Source of the DNA: Reyranella sp.
GTDB taxonomy: Bacteria > Pseudomonadota > Alphaproteobacteria > Reyranellales > Reyranellaceae
Direction of reading: 5' to 3'
DNA length: 20,149 nucleotides
NCBI GenBank assembly: GCA_004296815.1
Contig: SCVT01000400.1
Span: forward strand, 1-20,149
Part shown: in pieces, positions 8,502-16,376 of the stretch
Position numbering within the stretch: position 1 is the first letter of the stretch
Layout: every line of letters begins with the position of its first letter
Program-made: the position numbers and the translations under genes
The notes under the pieces: model-generated
The model's database searches: none
The model's input: only the letters and a program-made list of their open reading frames with translations
Told to the model about the DNA's origin: nothing

Positions 8502-9584
8502 GTGACGAGTGCCGTCTTTTTCTCTGCCACTTATCGCGAGGCGCGCCAACGCTTCCTCGACGCCGCCCGCACCGCCGGCGCAAAGGTCCAGTCGCATGCC
8601 CACCCGTTGAAGGGCGCCGAGGGCGAGGAGATCGGCACCGACACCGCCCTGCTGGGCCGCGCCGATGCCGACAGGCTCTTCATCGTAAGCTCGGGCACGC
8701 ACGGCCCGGAGGGCTTCTCGGGCTCGGCCTGCCAGCTCGCCCTGCTGGGCGACGAACTCGCCAAGCGCGCGACCGATCGAGGCATCGCGCTGCTGCTGGT
8801 CCATGCGGTCAACCCGTTCGGCTTCTCGCATCTCAAGCGGACCAACGAGGACAACATCGACCTCAACCGCAACTTCAACGATTTCGCGGCGCCCTACCCC
8901 GACAATCCGGTCTACGAGGAGATCCACGAGCTGCTGGTGCCCAAGGCCTGGCCGCCCAGCCACGCGAACGAGACACAGCTCGCCGCCGCCATGGCGCGCC
9001 TCGCCGGCCAGCGCAATCCCGGTGTCTCCAGCGGACAGGCCAGGCATCCCGATGGGCTCTTCTATTGCGGCACGGCGCCCGCCTGGAGCAATCGCACCAT
9101 CCGTGGCATCGTCCGCACGCACGGAGCAGGACGGCACCACATCGCCTGGATCGACGTGCACACGGGCCTCGGCCCCTACGGGCACGGCGAGAAGATCTTC
9201 GGCCGGCATTCGCCCGAGACGACGGCGCGAGCGCGGCGCTGGTGGGGACAGGACCTGATCGTGAGCACGGCGACGGAGTCGGTCTCGCCGCGCACGATCG
9301 GCCACATCACCGGCTGCGCGCCGGAGGAATGCCCCGATGCCGCGATCACGCCCTCGACCCTGGAATACGGCACCGTGCCCAACCCCGTCGTGAGGCGCGC
9401 GCTGCGCGGCGAGGCATGGCTCGCCGGTCACCCCGACGCGCCTCCGGCACTGGTGCGCGAGATCCGCAAGGCCGTGCGCGACGCCTTCTACGTCGATGCC
9501 GACGACTGGAAGGGCATGATCCTCGGCCAGTTCCGCGCCTTCGCGTTGCAGACCATCAACGGCCTTGGCGCCGAAAAACACTAA
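8502..9584 (+). CDS. DUF2817 / M14-like zinc carboxypeptidase-family protein
   Basis: This 360-residue protein has the layout of the M14-related DUF2817 family. A first zinc motif is SSGTHGPEGF (His67, Glu70), then an NRNF substrate-binding segment (residues 122-125), then a third zinc ligand in WIDVHTGLG (His220), and a candidate catalytic Glu288 in STLEYGT. The predicted activity is zinc-dependent hydrolysis of a peptide or amide bond at a carboxyl end. No signal peptide is seen, so it should be cytoplasmic. The start is GTG with GGGAG (8491-8495) six bases upstream. It is followed after 12 bases by a peptide-type binding protein, suggesting that imported peptides or acylated amino acids are its substrate. 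It diverges from lysR. Confidence 0.88.
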   Translation: MTSAVFFSATYREARQRFLDAARTAGAKVQSHAHPLKGAEGEEIGTDTALLGRADADRLFIVSSGTHGPEGFSGSACQLALLGDELAKRATDRGIALLLVHAVNPFGFSHLKRTNEDNIDLNRNFNDFAAPYPDNPVYEEIHELLVPKAWPPSHANETQLAAAMARLAGQRNPGVSSGQARHPDGLFYCGTAPAWSNRTIRGIVRTHGAGRHHIAWIDVHTGLGPYGHGEKIFGRHSPETTARARRWWGQDLIVSTATESVSPRTIGHITGCAPEECPDAAITPSTLEYGTVPNPVVRRALRGEAWLAGHPDAPPALVREIRKAVRDAFYVDADDWKGMILGQFRAFALQTINGLGAEKH

Positions 9585-9596
9585 GGGAGACACGCT

Positions 9597-11165
9597 ATGA
9601 GACTTCGCCTTCTGCTCGGAGCGCTTGCCGGCTTCGCCCTCGCCGTGCCGGCCGCTGCGCAATCGACCCTGAAGATCGTCATGCACTCCGACCTCAAGAT
9701 CCTCGACCCGATCTGGGCGTCGGCGCAGATCAGCCGCACCCACGGCTATCTCGTCTACGACACGCTGTTCGGCCTCGACGGCGATCTGAAGCCGCAGCCG
9801 CAGATGGTGAACAGCTGGACGGTCGATCCCGCAGGCCTCGTCTACACCTTCGTCCTGCGCGACGGGCTCGCCTGGCACGACGGCGCGCCGGTCACCGCCG
9901 AGGACTGCGTCGCCTCGCTGAAGCGCTGGGGCAGCCGCGACGTCATGGGCATCAAGCTGATGGCGCACATCAAGGAACTCACGGCGCCGGACGCCAAGAC
10001 GATCCGCCTCGAGCTCACCAAGCCCTATGGCCTCGTGCTCGACTCCCTCGCCAAGCCGGCCGGCATCGTGCCGTTCATGATGCCCAAGCGTGTGGCCGAT
10101 GCGCCCGCGACGCAGCAGCTCAAGGATGCGACCGGTTCCGGCCCGTTCATCTTCAAGGCCGACGAATGGCGGCCGGGCGATCGCGTCATCTACGTGAAGA
10201 ACCCGAAGTACGTGCCTCGCGCCGAGCCGCCCGCCAACTTCGCCGGGGCCAAGGTCGCGAAGATCGACCGTCTCGAATGGCTGTCGATCGCCGACTCCCA
10301 GACCGCGGTGAACGCGCTGGAGAGCGGCGAGGTCGACGCGCTTGAAGCGGTGGCCCACGACCTGCTGCCGCTGATCGAGAAAAAGAAGGGCATCGACGTG
10401 CAGCGCGGCGCCTATGCGAGCCAGTACGCGCTCCGGCCCAACTGGCTTCACCCGCCGTTCAACGACCCCAAGATGCGGCTGGCACTGGGCTATGCGATCG
10501 ACCAGAAGGGCTACCTCGAAGCCTCGGTCGGCGACCCGAAGTTCTGGCGCCTCTGCAAGACCTACTTCGGCTGCGGCACACCGCTCGCCACCGACGCCGG
10601 AACCTCCGGCCTGCTGGAGGGCAACGCCGAGAAGGCGAAGGCGCTTCTCAAGGAGGCGGGCTACGACGGCCGGCCGATCGTGCTGCTGCAGGTGAGCGAT
10701 CTCGCCTCTCTGTCGCACCTCGCACCGGTCGCCAAGGCGCAGCTTGAGCGGGTGGGCTTCAAGGTCGACATGCGACCGGCCGACTGGCAGACGCACCTCG
10801 CGCGCGTCATGCGCAAGGAACCGCCGGAGGATCGCGGCTGGAACATCACGCTCTCCAGCACCGGCGTGCTCGATGTCGTGAATCCGGTGACATCGCTGTT
10901 CCTCAACTCGGCCTGCGACAAGGCCTCGGCCGGCTGGTCGTGCGACGCCAGGATCGAGGAGCTGCGCGACGCCTTCGCGCTCGAGCCCGACGCGGCCAGG
11001 CGTAAGGCGATCGCCGAGCAGATCCAGACGCGCGCCATGGAGCTCGGCACGCACTATCCGCTCGGCGAATGGTACAGCGCCTCGGCGGTCAGCAGCCGCA
11101 CGAAGGGCTGGATCCGCCCGCCCTCGACGACCGCCTTCTGGAACGTCGAGGTGGCGAAGCGCTAG
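9597..11165 (+). CDS. ABC transporter substrate-binding protein, family 5 (DppA/OppA-like)
   Basis: This 522-residue protein has a Sec signal peptide (MRLRLLLGALAGFALAVPAAAQS, cleavage expected near residue 22). It has the family-5 hallmarks LDPIWASAQISRTHGYLVYDTLF, GLAWHDGAPVTAEDC and ATGSGPFIFK. It should bind oligopeptides, dipeptides or related small solutes in the periplasm. It follows the DUF2817 peptidase by 12 bases with GGGAG as ribosome site, so the two are probably one transcript. No permease or ATPase genes accompany it, so it must use a transporter encoded elsewhere. Its TAG stop abuts the TAG of the convergent CMD gene with no spacer (TAGCTA at 11163-11168). Confidence 0.93.
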   Translation: MRLRLLLGALAGFALAVPAAAQSTLKIVMHSDLKILDPIWASAQISRTHGYLVYDTLFGLDGDLKPQPQMVNSWTVDPAGLVYTFVLRDGLAWHDGAPVTAEDCVASLKRWGSRDVMGIKLMAHIKELTAPDAKTIRLELTKPYGLVLDSLAKPAGIVPFMMPKRVADAPATQQLKDATGSGPFIFKADEWRPGDRVIYVKNPKYVPRAEPPANFAGAKVAKIDRLEWLSIADSQTAVNALESGEVDALEAVAHDLLPLIEKKKGIDVQRGAYASQYALRPNWLHPPFNDPKMRLALGYAIDQKGYLEASVGDPKFWRLCKTYFGCGTPLATDAGTSGLLEGNAEKAKALLKEAGYDGRPIVLLQVSDLASLSHLAPVAKAQLERVGFKVDMRPADWQTHLARVMRKEPPEDRGWNITLSSTGVLDVVNPVTSLFLNSACDKASAGWSCDARIEELRDAFALEPDAARRKAIAEQIQTRAMELGTHYPLGEWYSASAVSSRTKGWIRPPSTTAFWNVEVAKR

Positions 11166-11723
11166 CTAGGCTTTCTTCGCGCCCGGCAGGAAGTCGTCGA
11201 GCGGCACGCCGAAGCTGTTCAGTGCCCACGAGACGAGGTTGTACTGGCCGACCGTGAAAACGGCGTCCATCAGCTGCTCGGTCGAGTACTTCTTCGAAAG
11301 CGCGGCCCAGGTCGCGTCCGAAGCGACCGAGTTCTCGTAGAGATCGTCGGCGAGCTGCAGGAGCGCCGCCTCGTGCTCGCCGAGGCCCTTGGCCTTCGGG
11401 CCGGCCTTGATGTTCTCGACGTCGGCGTCGCTCAGGCCGCCGCGCTTGGCGATCAGCTCGTGCTGGGCGAACTCGTACTCGGCCTGGTTCAGCCAGCCGA
11501 TGCGCAGGATCAGCATCTCGCGATCGCGGAACGGCAGGGTCTGCTTGCTGAGGATGTGGCCTGCAAACGGCGTCCAGCGCTTCACCAGGGCCGGATGGTG
11601 GGCCAGCACCTTGAAGATGTTGAACACCTGGCCGTTCATGGCGTTCTTCTCGATGGCCTCGCGCTCCTCGGCCTTCATGGTCGCGAGATCACGCATCGGG
11701 ATACGCTGCTTGCGCTTGATCAC
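11166..11723 (-). CDS. Carboxymuconolactone decarboxylase (AhpD-fold) family protein
   Basis: This 185-residue protein is all-helical with the CMD/AhpD core pattern LPFRDREMLILRIGWLNQ, EYEFAQHELIAKRGGLSD and a later ALLQLADDLYENS, then YNLVSWALNSFGVPLD. The peroxidase-type AhpD proteins carry a CxxC within the EYEFAQHE helix region, but here no Cys is present. Redox activity of the AhpD kind is therefore unlikely, and decarboxylase-like or other activity is possible. GGAGGAAAG precedes the ATG as ribosome site. It may be co-transcribed with the 69-residue gene upstream (gap 56 bases). Function is not assignable beyond the fold family. Confidence 0.88.
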   Translation of the reverse strand: MIKRKQRIPMRDLATMKAEEREAIEKNAMNGQVFNIFKVLAHHPALVKRWTPFAGHILSKQTLPFRDREMLILRIGWLNQAEYEFAQHELIAKRGGLSDADVENIKAGPKAKGLGEHEAALLQLADDLYENSVASDATWAALSKKYSTEQLMDAVFTVGQYNLVSWALNSFGVPLDDFLPGAKKA

Positions 11724-11779
11724 CTGGCTTTCCTCCGTCCTGTCCCTGCGGACTTTATGACGGCAAGAAAGACCCCTCG

Positions 11780-11989
11780 CTAGGCTCGGGGCGACACCTG
11801 GTCAAAGGACGTTCCGCGCGGCGGCTGGAGCTTCGCGGCGGCGAGCCTGGCCTGGCCCGGCGTGCTGAACTGCGCGCCGTCGATCTCGAAGAAGGGACGT
11901 GCGAAGGCGTGGAAGCGGAACGCATTGCCTTCCTTCAGGACGACGCCGGCGGGCTGGCCCCAGATTTCGACGACGAAGGGTTCGGGCAT
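11780..11989 (-). CDS. Small hypothetical protein, 69 residues
   Basis: This short ORF starts with MPEPFVVEIWGQPAGVV and contains FRFHAFARPFFEIDG and TPGQARLAAAKL. GGGAG lies about eight bases upstream of the ATG. Composition looks protein-like rather than shadow-like (Phe and aromatic residues, ordered strand-like pattern). It has no Cys and no membrane or signal segment. I do not recognise a family with certainty. It lies 56 bases upstream of the CMD gene on the same strand and diverges from the 1074-residue gene across 191 bases. Confidence 0.6.
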   Translation of the reverse strand: MPEPFVVEIWGQPAGVVLKEGNAFRFHAFARPFFEIDGAQFSTPGQARLAAAKLQPPRGTSFDQVSPRA

Positions 11990-12036
11990 GGCGCTGTCTC
12001 CCTCTTGGCTGAAGTGTCGCGTTCACTCCCCACATG

Positions 12037-12074
12037 GTGTCGACACAATGCCAAGACAATGGCTGTCGTTGTCG
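12037..12074. promoter_or_regulatory. Possible operator in the divergent gap
   Basis: A perfect 10-base palindrome GTGTCGACAC (12037-12046) is followed by ACAATG at 12045-12050 and again at 12056-12061, 11 bases apart. TGTCG occurs at 12038, 12064 and 12070, and once more upstream at 12015. The cluster sits between the divergent starts at 11989 and 12181. A regulator binding site is possible, but none can be named. Confidence 0.25.
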
Positions 12075-12180
12075 AACTTGGAGAGGATCACAGCAGACCC
12101 TTCGCTCACGGCATCAATAAGGCGATACGTGCTTTTCCCTGCTGGCGTTGCGGTCAAGCTGACGAAAGAATGACAACGAG

Positions 12181-15100
12181 ATGTCACATCGACTGACCCG
12201 TTCGCGCTTCCTGCGCACCGCCGGCATCACGACAGCACTGCTGGCGGCCGATCGCGCCGCCGCGCAGTCGGCGCGCGACCTCGAGACGGTCGATATCAAG
12301 ACCTTCGAGACATCGACCATCGATGGGCGCCAGTGGGACAGGCCGCTGCCCGGCGGCCGCACCGTCGATGCAGTGCATCGCTCCGTATTGCTGCGCTTCC
12401 CCGGCGCAGGAGATGCCATCGCCCTCGCATTGCGGCGCGGTCGCGTGCTCGCCAAGGCCGAGCTGGTCCTCGATTACGAGAACTACGAGATCATCCCCGA
12501 CGGCTACACCTGCCGCGACGGACTCGGCCGCAAGGTCTGGACCGAGGATCCGCCGACCTGGCATGTGCAGGCCTGGCCGCTGCGCCGTCCGTGGACGGCC
12601 GATCCGACGACCGGCCCAACCTTCAACGCCAGCGTCAACGGGCACCGCTACTGGACGCGCTACGGCGCCACCGATCCGACGCGCGATCGCTTCGACGGGC
12701 TCCTGGAACCCCGGGAGCTGTCGTTCCAGAACCGCGAGGCGCGTTTCGACATCACGCCGCTCTTCGCCACCAACGTGCTGGCGCCGTCGGCCGGCGAACG
12801 GCTGCTGATGCCGGAGCGCTGCGGCTTCCTGCTGCGCAAGCTCGAGACCTACGACACGCGCTACCGCGAACGCGGCAATGCCTACGAATGGCAGATGCCG
12901 ATCGGCGGCCACGGCCTCACCTTCGCCGCGGCGCGCCTCGTGCTCACCTTGCGGCCGATCACCGGCACCGTGGCCGTGACCCTGCCGGCCGACCGCGGCC
13001 TCGCGCAGCGCACATCGGACGGCAGCAAGCCGACCGCAATGCTCTCGCCCATGCCGGAATTGGCGCAACGCGCGCAACGCACGATCGAGCAGGGGCTCGC
13101 CGGCCGGCCAGCCTGGCAGGTCGAGCGCATCCGCGAGCTACAGCGGGTCGGTGGCGACAATGTCAGCCCGTGGGCCGAAGTGACCGGCCCCAAGGGCGAG
13201 GAAAGCTACCGCAAGCGCCTAGCCGAGATGATGGCGATGCCGCCGCGCTACTGGCTCGGCTGGGACATCGCGGACCACCTGCTGATCTGGCATCTGTTCG
13301 GCAACCTGCTGCCCGACCCTGTGCGCGACCACATGAAGAACTATTGGACGGCGTGGTTGCAGCCCGACCTGCCGACCAGCGCGTTCGTGCCACCCCATAG
13401 TGCCGATGCGATCGACTACTGGCGGCGCAACAAGGACTGGCGCGGCCGCGCCTCGTTCTTCCGCGACGGCTACAACTACGCGGTCAGCACGCAGAACTTC
13501 AACCACACGGCGGCGATGGGTGCGCTGCTGGGCGGTGCGCTGATCGACTCGGCTCACGCGACGGGTGACGGCCGGCATGGGCTGGAGCACCTACCGCTGC
13601 GCTTCTGGGGTTTCCTGGACGGCAGCACGCAGGAGATGCTCGACCCGTACTATCTGTCGATCACGCTCAGCGCGCTCAAGATGTTCCGGGACTACGGACC
13701 GCAGCCGATCGACCGGCTGATGGGCCGCATCCTGGTCGACCGCACGCTCGAGTTGCTGATCAGCGTCTACCACCCGTCCCTGCGCCGCTTCGTGGCTGCA
13801 GCCCATCGCGCCCGCATCGCCGGCGCGCTGGCCGAGCAGGACGGCATCTTCGGCGCGCTGCACACGGTCTCGAAGGCTGGCACGGTCAATCACCTCGACA
13901 AGGCACACAACGCCGTCGAGCACGGCATGCCCGCCTGGGGCTACGACTTCCCGCCGGGACGCGTGGCGATGCAGAGTCTCGTCACGCCTTGGGCACCCGA
14001 CTGGGTGTCGGGCCCGATCGACGACAAGGCGCTGCCCTGCGAGGAGACCTCGACCGACGCCACGCGCGGAGCCTACAAGCCGCCGTTGTGGCGCCGCACC
14101 TTTCTCGGCCGCTGGCACGGGCTCGCGAGCCAGGACGTGCGCGGCGGCACGATCGACATCATGGGCCAGTGGGTACGCGCCGCCCGCGTCGCCACGGCGC
14201 CGGCCGAGCGCGGCCTGCTCACAGTACGCTACGTGGCCAACACACCGGATCTCGCCACGACACAGGGCGGTCAGGTGAGCCAGGCCGGCGTGACGCTCTG
14301 CTTCCAGAGCCGCAACCGTGCCATCGTCTTCGCCAAGCCGAACACCAACCGCGACCGCTTTCTCGCAGCGGCCAAGGACGGCGTCTCCTCGCTGGCCACC
14401 GTGATCGGGCTCTGGAACCTGTCGGACCGGCCGACCTGGGAGATCCATGCCGGCGACCGCCGTCTCGACACCTTCCCGGTGAAGCTCGAGGCCGGCCAGC
14501 GCATCCTGATCAGGGACGGCGTTAGCTACCTCGCGATCCTGCCGCTGCCGACCTCCGATCTCGGCCGCGACGCCGCCATCGAGATCGCGCCCGGCATCAA
14601 GGGCAAGAGCGAGCCCAACAGCGCCGAGGTCGGGCCTGCCCTCACCGTCTCGCTGTTCAACCTGCGCCGGCCGCAGCCAGTCGCGATCCGCAGCCTCGAC
14701 ATGCGCGCGATCACGACGCGCACCTACAACGGCTTCGTGCTCGAGATGGGCGACGAGGCACAGCACGGGAGCTTCGAGGCCTTCCGGCGCCACATCGCCG
14801 CGACCGAGCTCAAGGCGGAATGGAACGACGGCAAGCGCCAGCTCGAGGTCGCCTACCGCAGCGGCGGCGACCTGATGGAGGCGGGCTTCTCGACCGAGTT
14901 CGGCCAGTCCGCCGATTCGAGCTATGCCATCGAGGGCGGCCAGCAGGAGCGCGCGATCCCCTATCGCCGCCTCAACGGAAACTGGCCCTATCTGCAGGCC
15001 GGCATCGACCGCGACAGCTTCTGGGCGCAGCAGGGCACGACCGGCCGGCTTGAGAAGGCCGGCGCCGTGCTCTCGACCGATCCGGGCCGCAAGGCCTACC

Positions 15101-15405
15101 TGATCGCAGATCCGGGAAGCGGTGCCGTCGTCGGCTACAATCCTCTGCCCGATCCGCAGAGCTTCTCCCTCACGGCGCGCGACGGCGCCGTCTTCGAAGC
15201 CGACGGGCGGGTCGGGCTGATGCGCCTGGAGTACCGGCCGTGGGTACGCGAGGTCGAGATCGATCACACGCCCAAGCCCGACCAGACGGGCCTCGCCCGC
15301 ACAATCACGATCTCGGGACTTGCCGAGGCCCCCAAGGTGACCCTGAATGGCCGGACGGTCGCCGCCACGGCGACCGGCAAGACCTTCCAGGTTCCGCTGG
15401 CATGA
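12181..15405 (+). CDS. Large exported protein of unknown function, possible glycan-active enzyme
   Basis: This is a 1074-residue protein. The N-terminus MSHRLTRSRFLRTAGITT with a following LLAADRAAAQSA looks like a signal peptide. The RSRFLR core resembles a Tat motif with separated arginines. Residues about 40-300 look beta-rich, with RSVLLRFPG, WHVQAWPLRRPW and a domain-closing LVLTLRP, reminiscent of carbohydrate-binding beta-sandwiches. About 320-620 are helical with aromatic and His-rich motifs (WLGWDIADHLLIWHLFGN, STQNFNHTAAMGALLGG, TVNHLDKAHNAVEHG). The remainder is again beta-rich. A helical toroid plus beta-sandwich is the plan of several polysaccharide lyases and hydrolases, so a periplasmic glycan-active enzyme is my inference, not a recognised family. 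The stop overlaps the aldo/keto reductase start by four bases. Confidence 0.8.
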   Translation: MSHRLTRSRFLRTAGITTALLAADRAAAQSARDLETVDIKTFETSTIDGRQWDRPLPGGRTVDAVHRSVLLRFPGAGDAIALALRRGRVLAKAELVLDYENYEIIPDGYTCRDGLGRKVWTEDPPTWHVQAWPLRRPWTADPTTGPTFNASVNGHRYWTRYGATDPTRDRFDGLLEPRELSFQNREARFDITPLFATNVLAPSAGERLLMPERCGFLLRKLETYDTRYRERGNAYEWQMPIGGHGLTFAAARLVLTLRPITGTVAVTLPADRGLAQRTSDGSKPTAMLSPMPELAQRAQRTIEQGLAGRPAWQVERIRELQRVGGDNVSPWAEVTGPKGEESYRKRLAEMMAMPPRYWLGWDIADHLLIWHLFGNLLPDPVRDHMKNYWTAWLQPDLPTSAFVPPHSADAIDYWRRNKDWRGRASFFRDGYNYAVSTQNFNHTAAMGALLGGALIDSAHATGDGRHGLEHLPLRFWGFLDGSTQEMLDPYYLSITLSALKMFRDYGPQPIDRLMGRILVDRTLELLISVYHPSLRRFVAAAHRARIAGALAEQDGIFGALHTVSKAGTVNHLDKAHNAVEHGMPAWGYDFPPGRVAMQSLVTPWAPDWVSGPIDDKALPCEETSTDATRGAYKPPLWRRTFLGRWHGLASQDVRGGTIDIMGQWVRAARVATAPAERGLLTVRYVANTPDLATTQGGQVSQAGVTLCFQSRNRAIVFAKPNTNRDRFLAAAKDGVSSLATVIGLWNLSDRPTWEIHAGDRRLDTFPVKLEAGQRILIRDGVSYLAILPLPTSDLGRDAAIEIAPGIKGKSEPNSAEVGPALTVSLFNLRRPQPVAIRSLDMRAITTRTYNGFVLEMGDEAQHGSFEAFRRHIAATELKAEWNDGKRQLEVAYRSGGDLMEAGFSTEFGQSADSSYAIEGGQQERAIPYRRLNGNWPYLQAGIDRDSFWAQQGTTGRLEKAGAVLSTDPGRKAYLIADPGSGAVVGYNPLPDPQSFSLTARDGAVFEADGRVGLMRLEYRPWVREVEIDHTPKPDQTGLARTITISGLAEAPKVTLNGRTVAATATGKTFQVPLA

Positions 15406-16325
15406 TCCCACCTCTCACGCGCTCGGCGCTGCTTGGCTTCGCCGGGGCTAGCCTGCTCGCGCGCCGTGCCGGCGCACAATCCGGGGCGCAGACGGGAGCC
15501 CGCATGCACCAGCGCAAGATCCCCTCCTCCGGCGAGATGCTACCGGTGGTCGGTGTCGGCACCTGGCGCACTTTCGACGTGGGCGGCAAGCCCGAGGATC
15601 GTGCACCGCTTGCCGAGGTGCTGCAGCTCCTGTTCGAGGCGGGCGGCTCGGTGATCGACACCTCGCCGATGTACGGCTCGGCCGAGGCCGTGGTCGGCGA
15701 CCTGCTGGCGGCAGCCGGCACGCGCGGCAAGGCCTTCATCGCCACCAAGGTCTGGACGACGGGACGCGATAGCGGCATCGCGCAGATGCGCAACTCGCTG
15801 CGCCTGCTGAAGACTGACCGCATCGACCTGATGCAGATCCACAATCTCGTCGACTGGCGCGCCCACCTGCCGACTCTCAAGGCATGGAAGGCGGAAGGCC
15901 GCCTGCGCTACCTCGGCATCACCCACTATACGCAGAGCGCCCACGACGAGCTGGAGAGCGTGATGCGCGCCGAGAAGTGGGACTTCGTGCAGCTCAACTA
16001 TGCGCTCGACGATCGCGCGGTCGAGCGGCGTCTGCTGCCGCTCGCCCAGGAGCGCGGCATCGCCGTGATCGTCAACCAGCCATTCGGCGGTGGCGGCCTG
16101 TTGCGCAAGCTGATGGCGCGCAAGCTGCCGGACTGGGCGGGCGAGATCGGTGCGGCGAGCTGGGCGCAGCTCCTGCTGAAGTTCGTGCTGGCCAATCCGG
16201 CGATCACCTGCGTGATCCCCGGCACCGGCAAGCCCGAGCACATGAAGGACAACCTTCAGGCCGGCTTCGGGGCCTATCCGGACGCCGCGCTGCTGAAGCG
16301 CATGACGGCGGAGATCGCCGTCTGA
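15402..16325 (+). CDS. Aldo/keto reductase with N-terminal signal-like peptide
   Basis: This 307-residue reductase carries the AKR tetrad Asp86 and Tyr91 (VIDTSPMYGS), Lys116 (FIATKVWTT) and His147 (LMQIHNLVDW). It also has the family start PSSGEMLPVVGVGTWRTFD. The ATG at 15402 overlaps the previous stop (ATGA) and gives MIPPLTRSALLGFAGASLL, then ARRAGAQS, a signal-peptide-like leader. A second start at 15504 (MHQRKIPSS) has GGGAG five bases upstream and would give a cytoplasmic enzyme without the leader. NAD(P)H-dependent AKRs normally work in the cytoplasm; folded Tat export with cofactor is possible but unproven. It probably reduces or oxidises a sugar or aldehyde related to the upstream protein's substrate. 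Confidence 0.88.
   Translation: MIPPLTRSALLGFAGASLLARRAGAQSGAQTGARMHQRKIPSSGEMLPVVGVGTWRTFDVGGKPEDRAPLAEVLQLLFEAGGSVIDTSPMYGSAEAVVGDLLAAAGTRGKAFIATKVWTTGRDSGIAQMRNSLRLLKTDRIDLMQIHNLVDWRAHLPTLKAWKAEGRLRYLGITHYTQSAHDELESVMRAEKWDFVQLNYALDDRAVERRLLPLAQERGIAVIVNQPFGGGGLLRKLMARKLPDWAGEIGAASWAQLLLKFVLANPAITCVIPGTGKPEHMKDNLQAGFGAYPDAALLKRMTAEIAV
15494..15498 (+). promoter_or_regulatory. Internal ribosome site for a possible short aldo/keto reductase
   Basis: GGGAG lies five bases before the in-frame ATG at 15504, immediately after the leader segment. It is better than anything before the ATG at 15402, and could allow a leaderless second form. Confidence 0.35.
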
Positions 16326-16376
16326 AAAACTTCCACTGTCATCCCGAGCGCGAGTGACGCAACGCCGATACAGTCG

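Noticed and set aside
8460..11054. Very long open frame on the minus strand (864 codons) opposite the DUF2817 and binding-protein genes
   Set aside because: It is antisense to two well-recognised families, is rich in Arg/Leu/Gly/Ala/Val, and has no domain pattern. Such frames are expected in high-GC DNA with GC-rich third positions.
11166..11723. AhpD-type peroxidase
   Set aside because: The fold matches CMD/AhpD, but no Cys pair is present in the helix where the AhpD redox motif lies.
11764..11792. Terminator for the 69-residue gene on the minus strand
   Set aside because: Only four base pairs (CCCC/GGGG, 11773-11776 with 11788-11791) around a long loop, followed by an interrupted T run; too weak to call.
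13591..15411. Open frame of 606 codons on the minus strand opposite the 1074-residue gene
   Set aside because: I considered whether this was the real gene. The plus-strand frame has a signal peptide, ordered aromatic/charged pattern and coupling to the reductase; the minus frame is low-complexity in composition.
16326..16376. Repeat or terminator between the reductase and SDR genes (CTGTCATCCCGAGCG segment, ACTGT/ACAGT at 16335 and 16370)
   Set aside because: The segment resembles dispersed intergenic repeats seen in some alphaproteobacteria, but there is only one copy here and pairings are four or five bases, so nothing can be supported.
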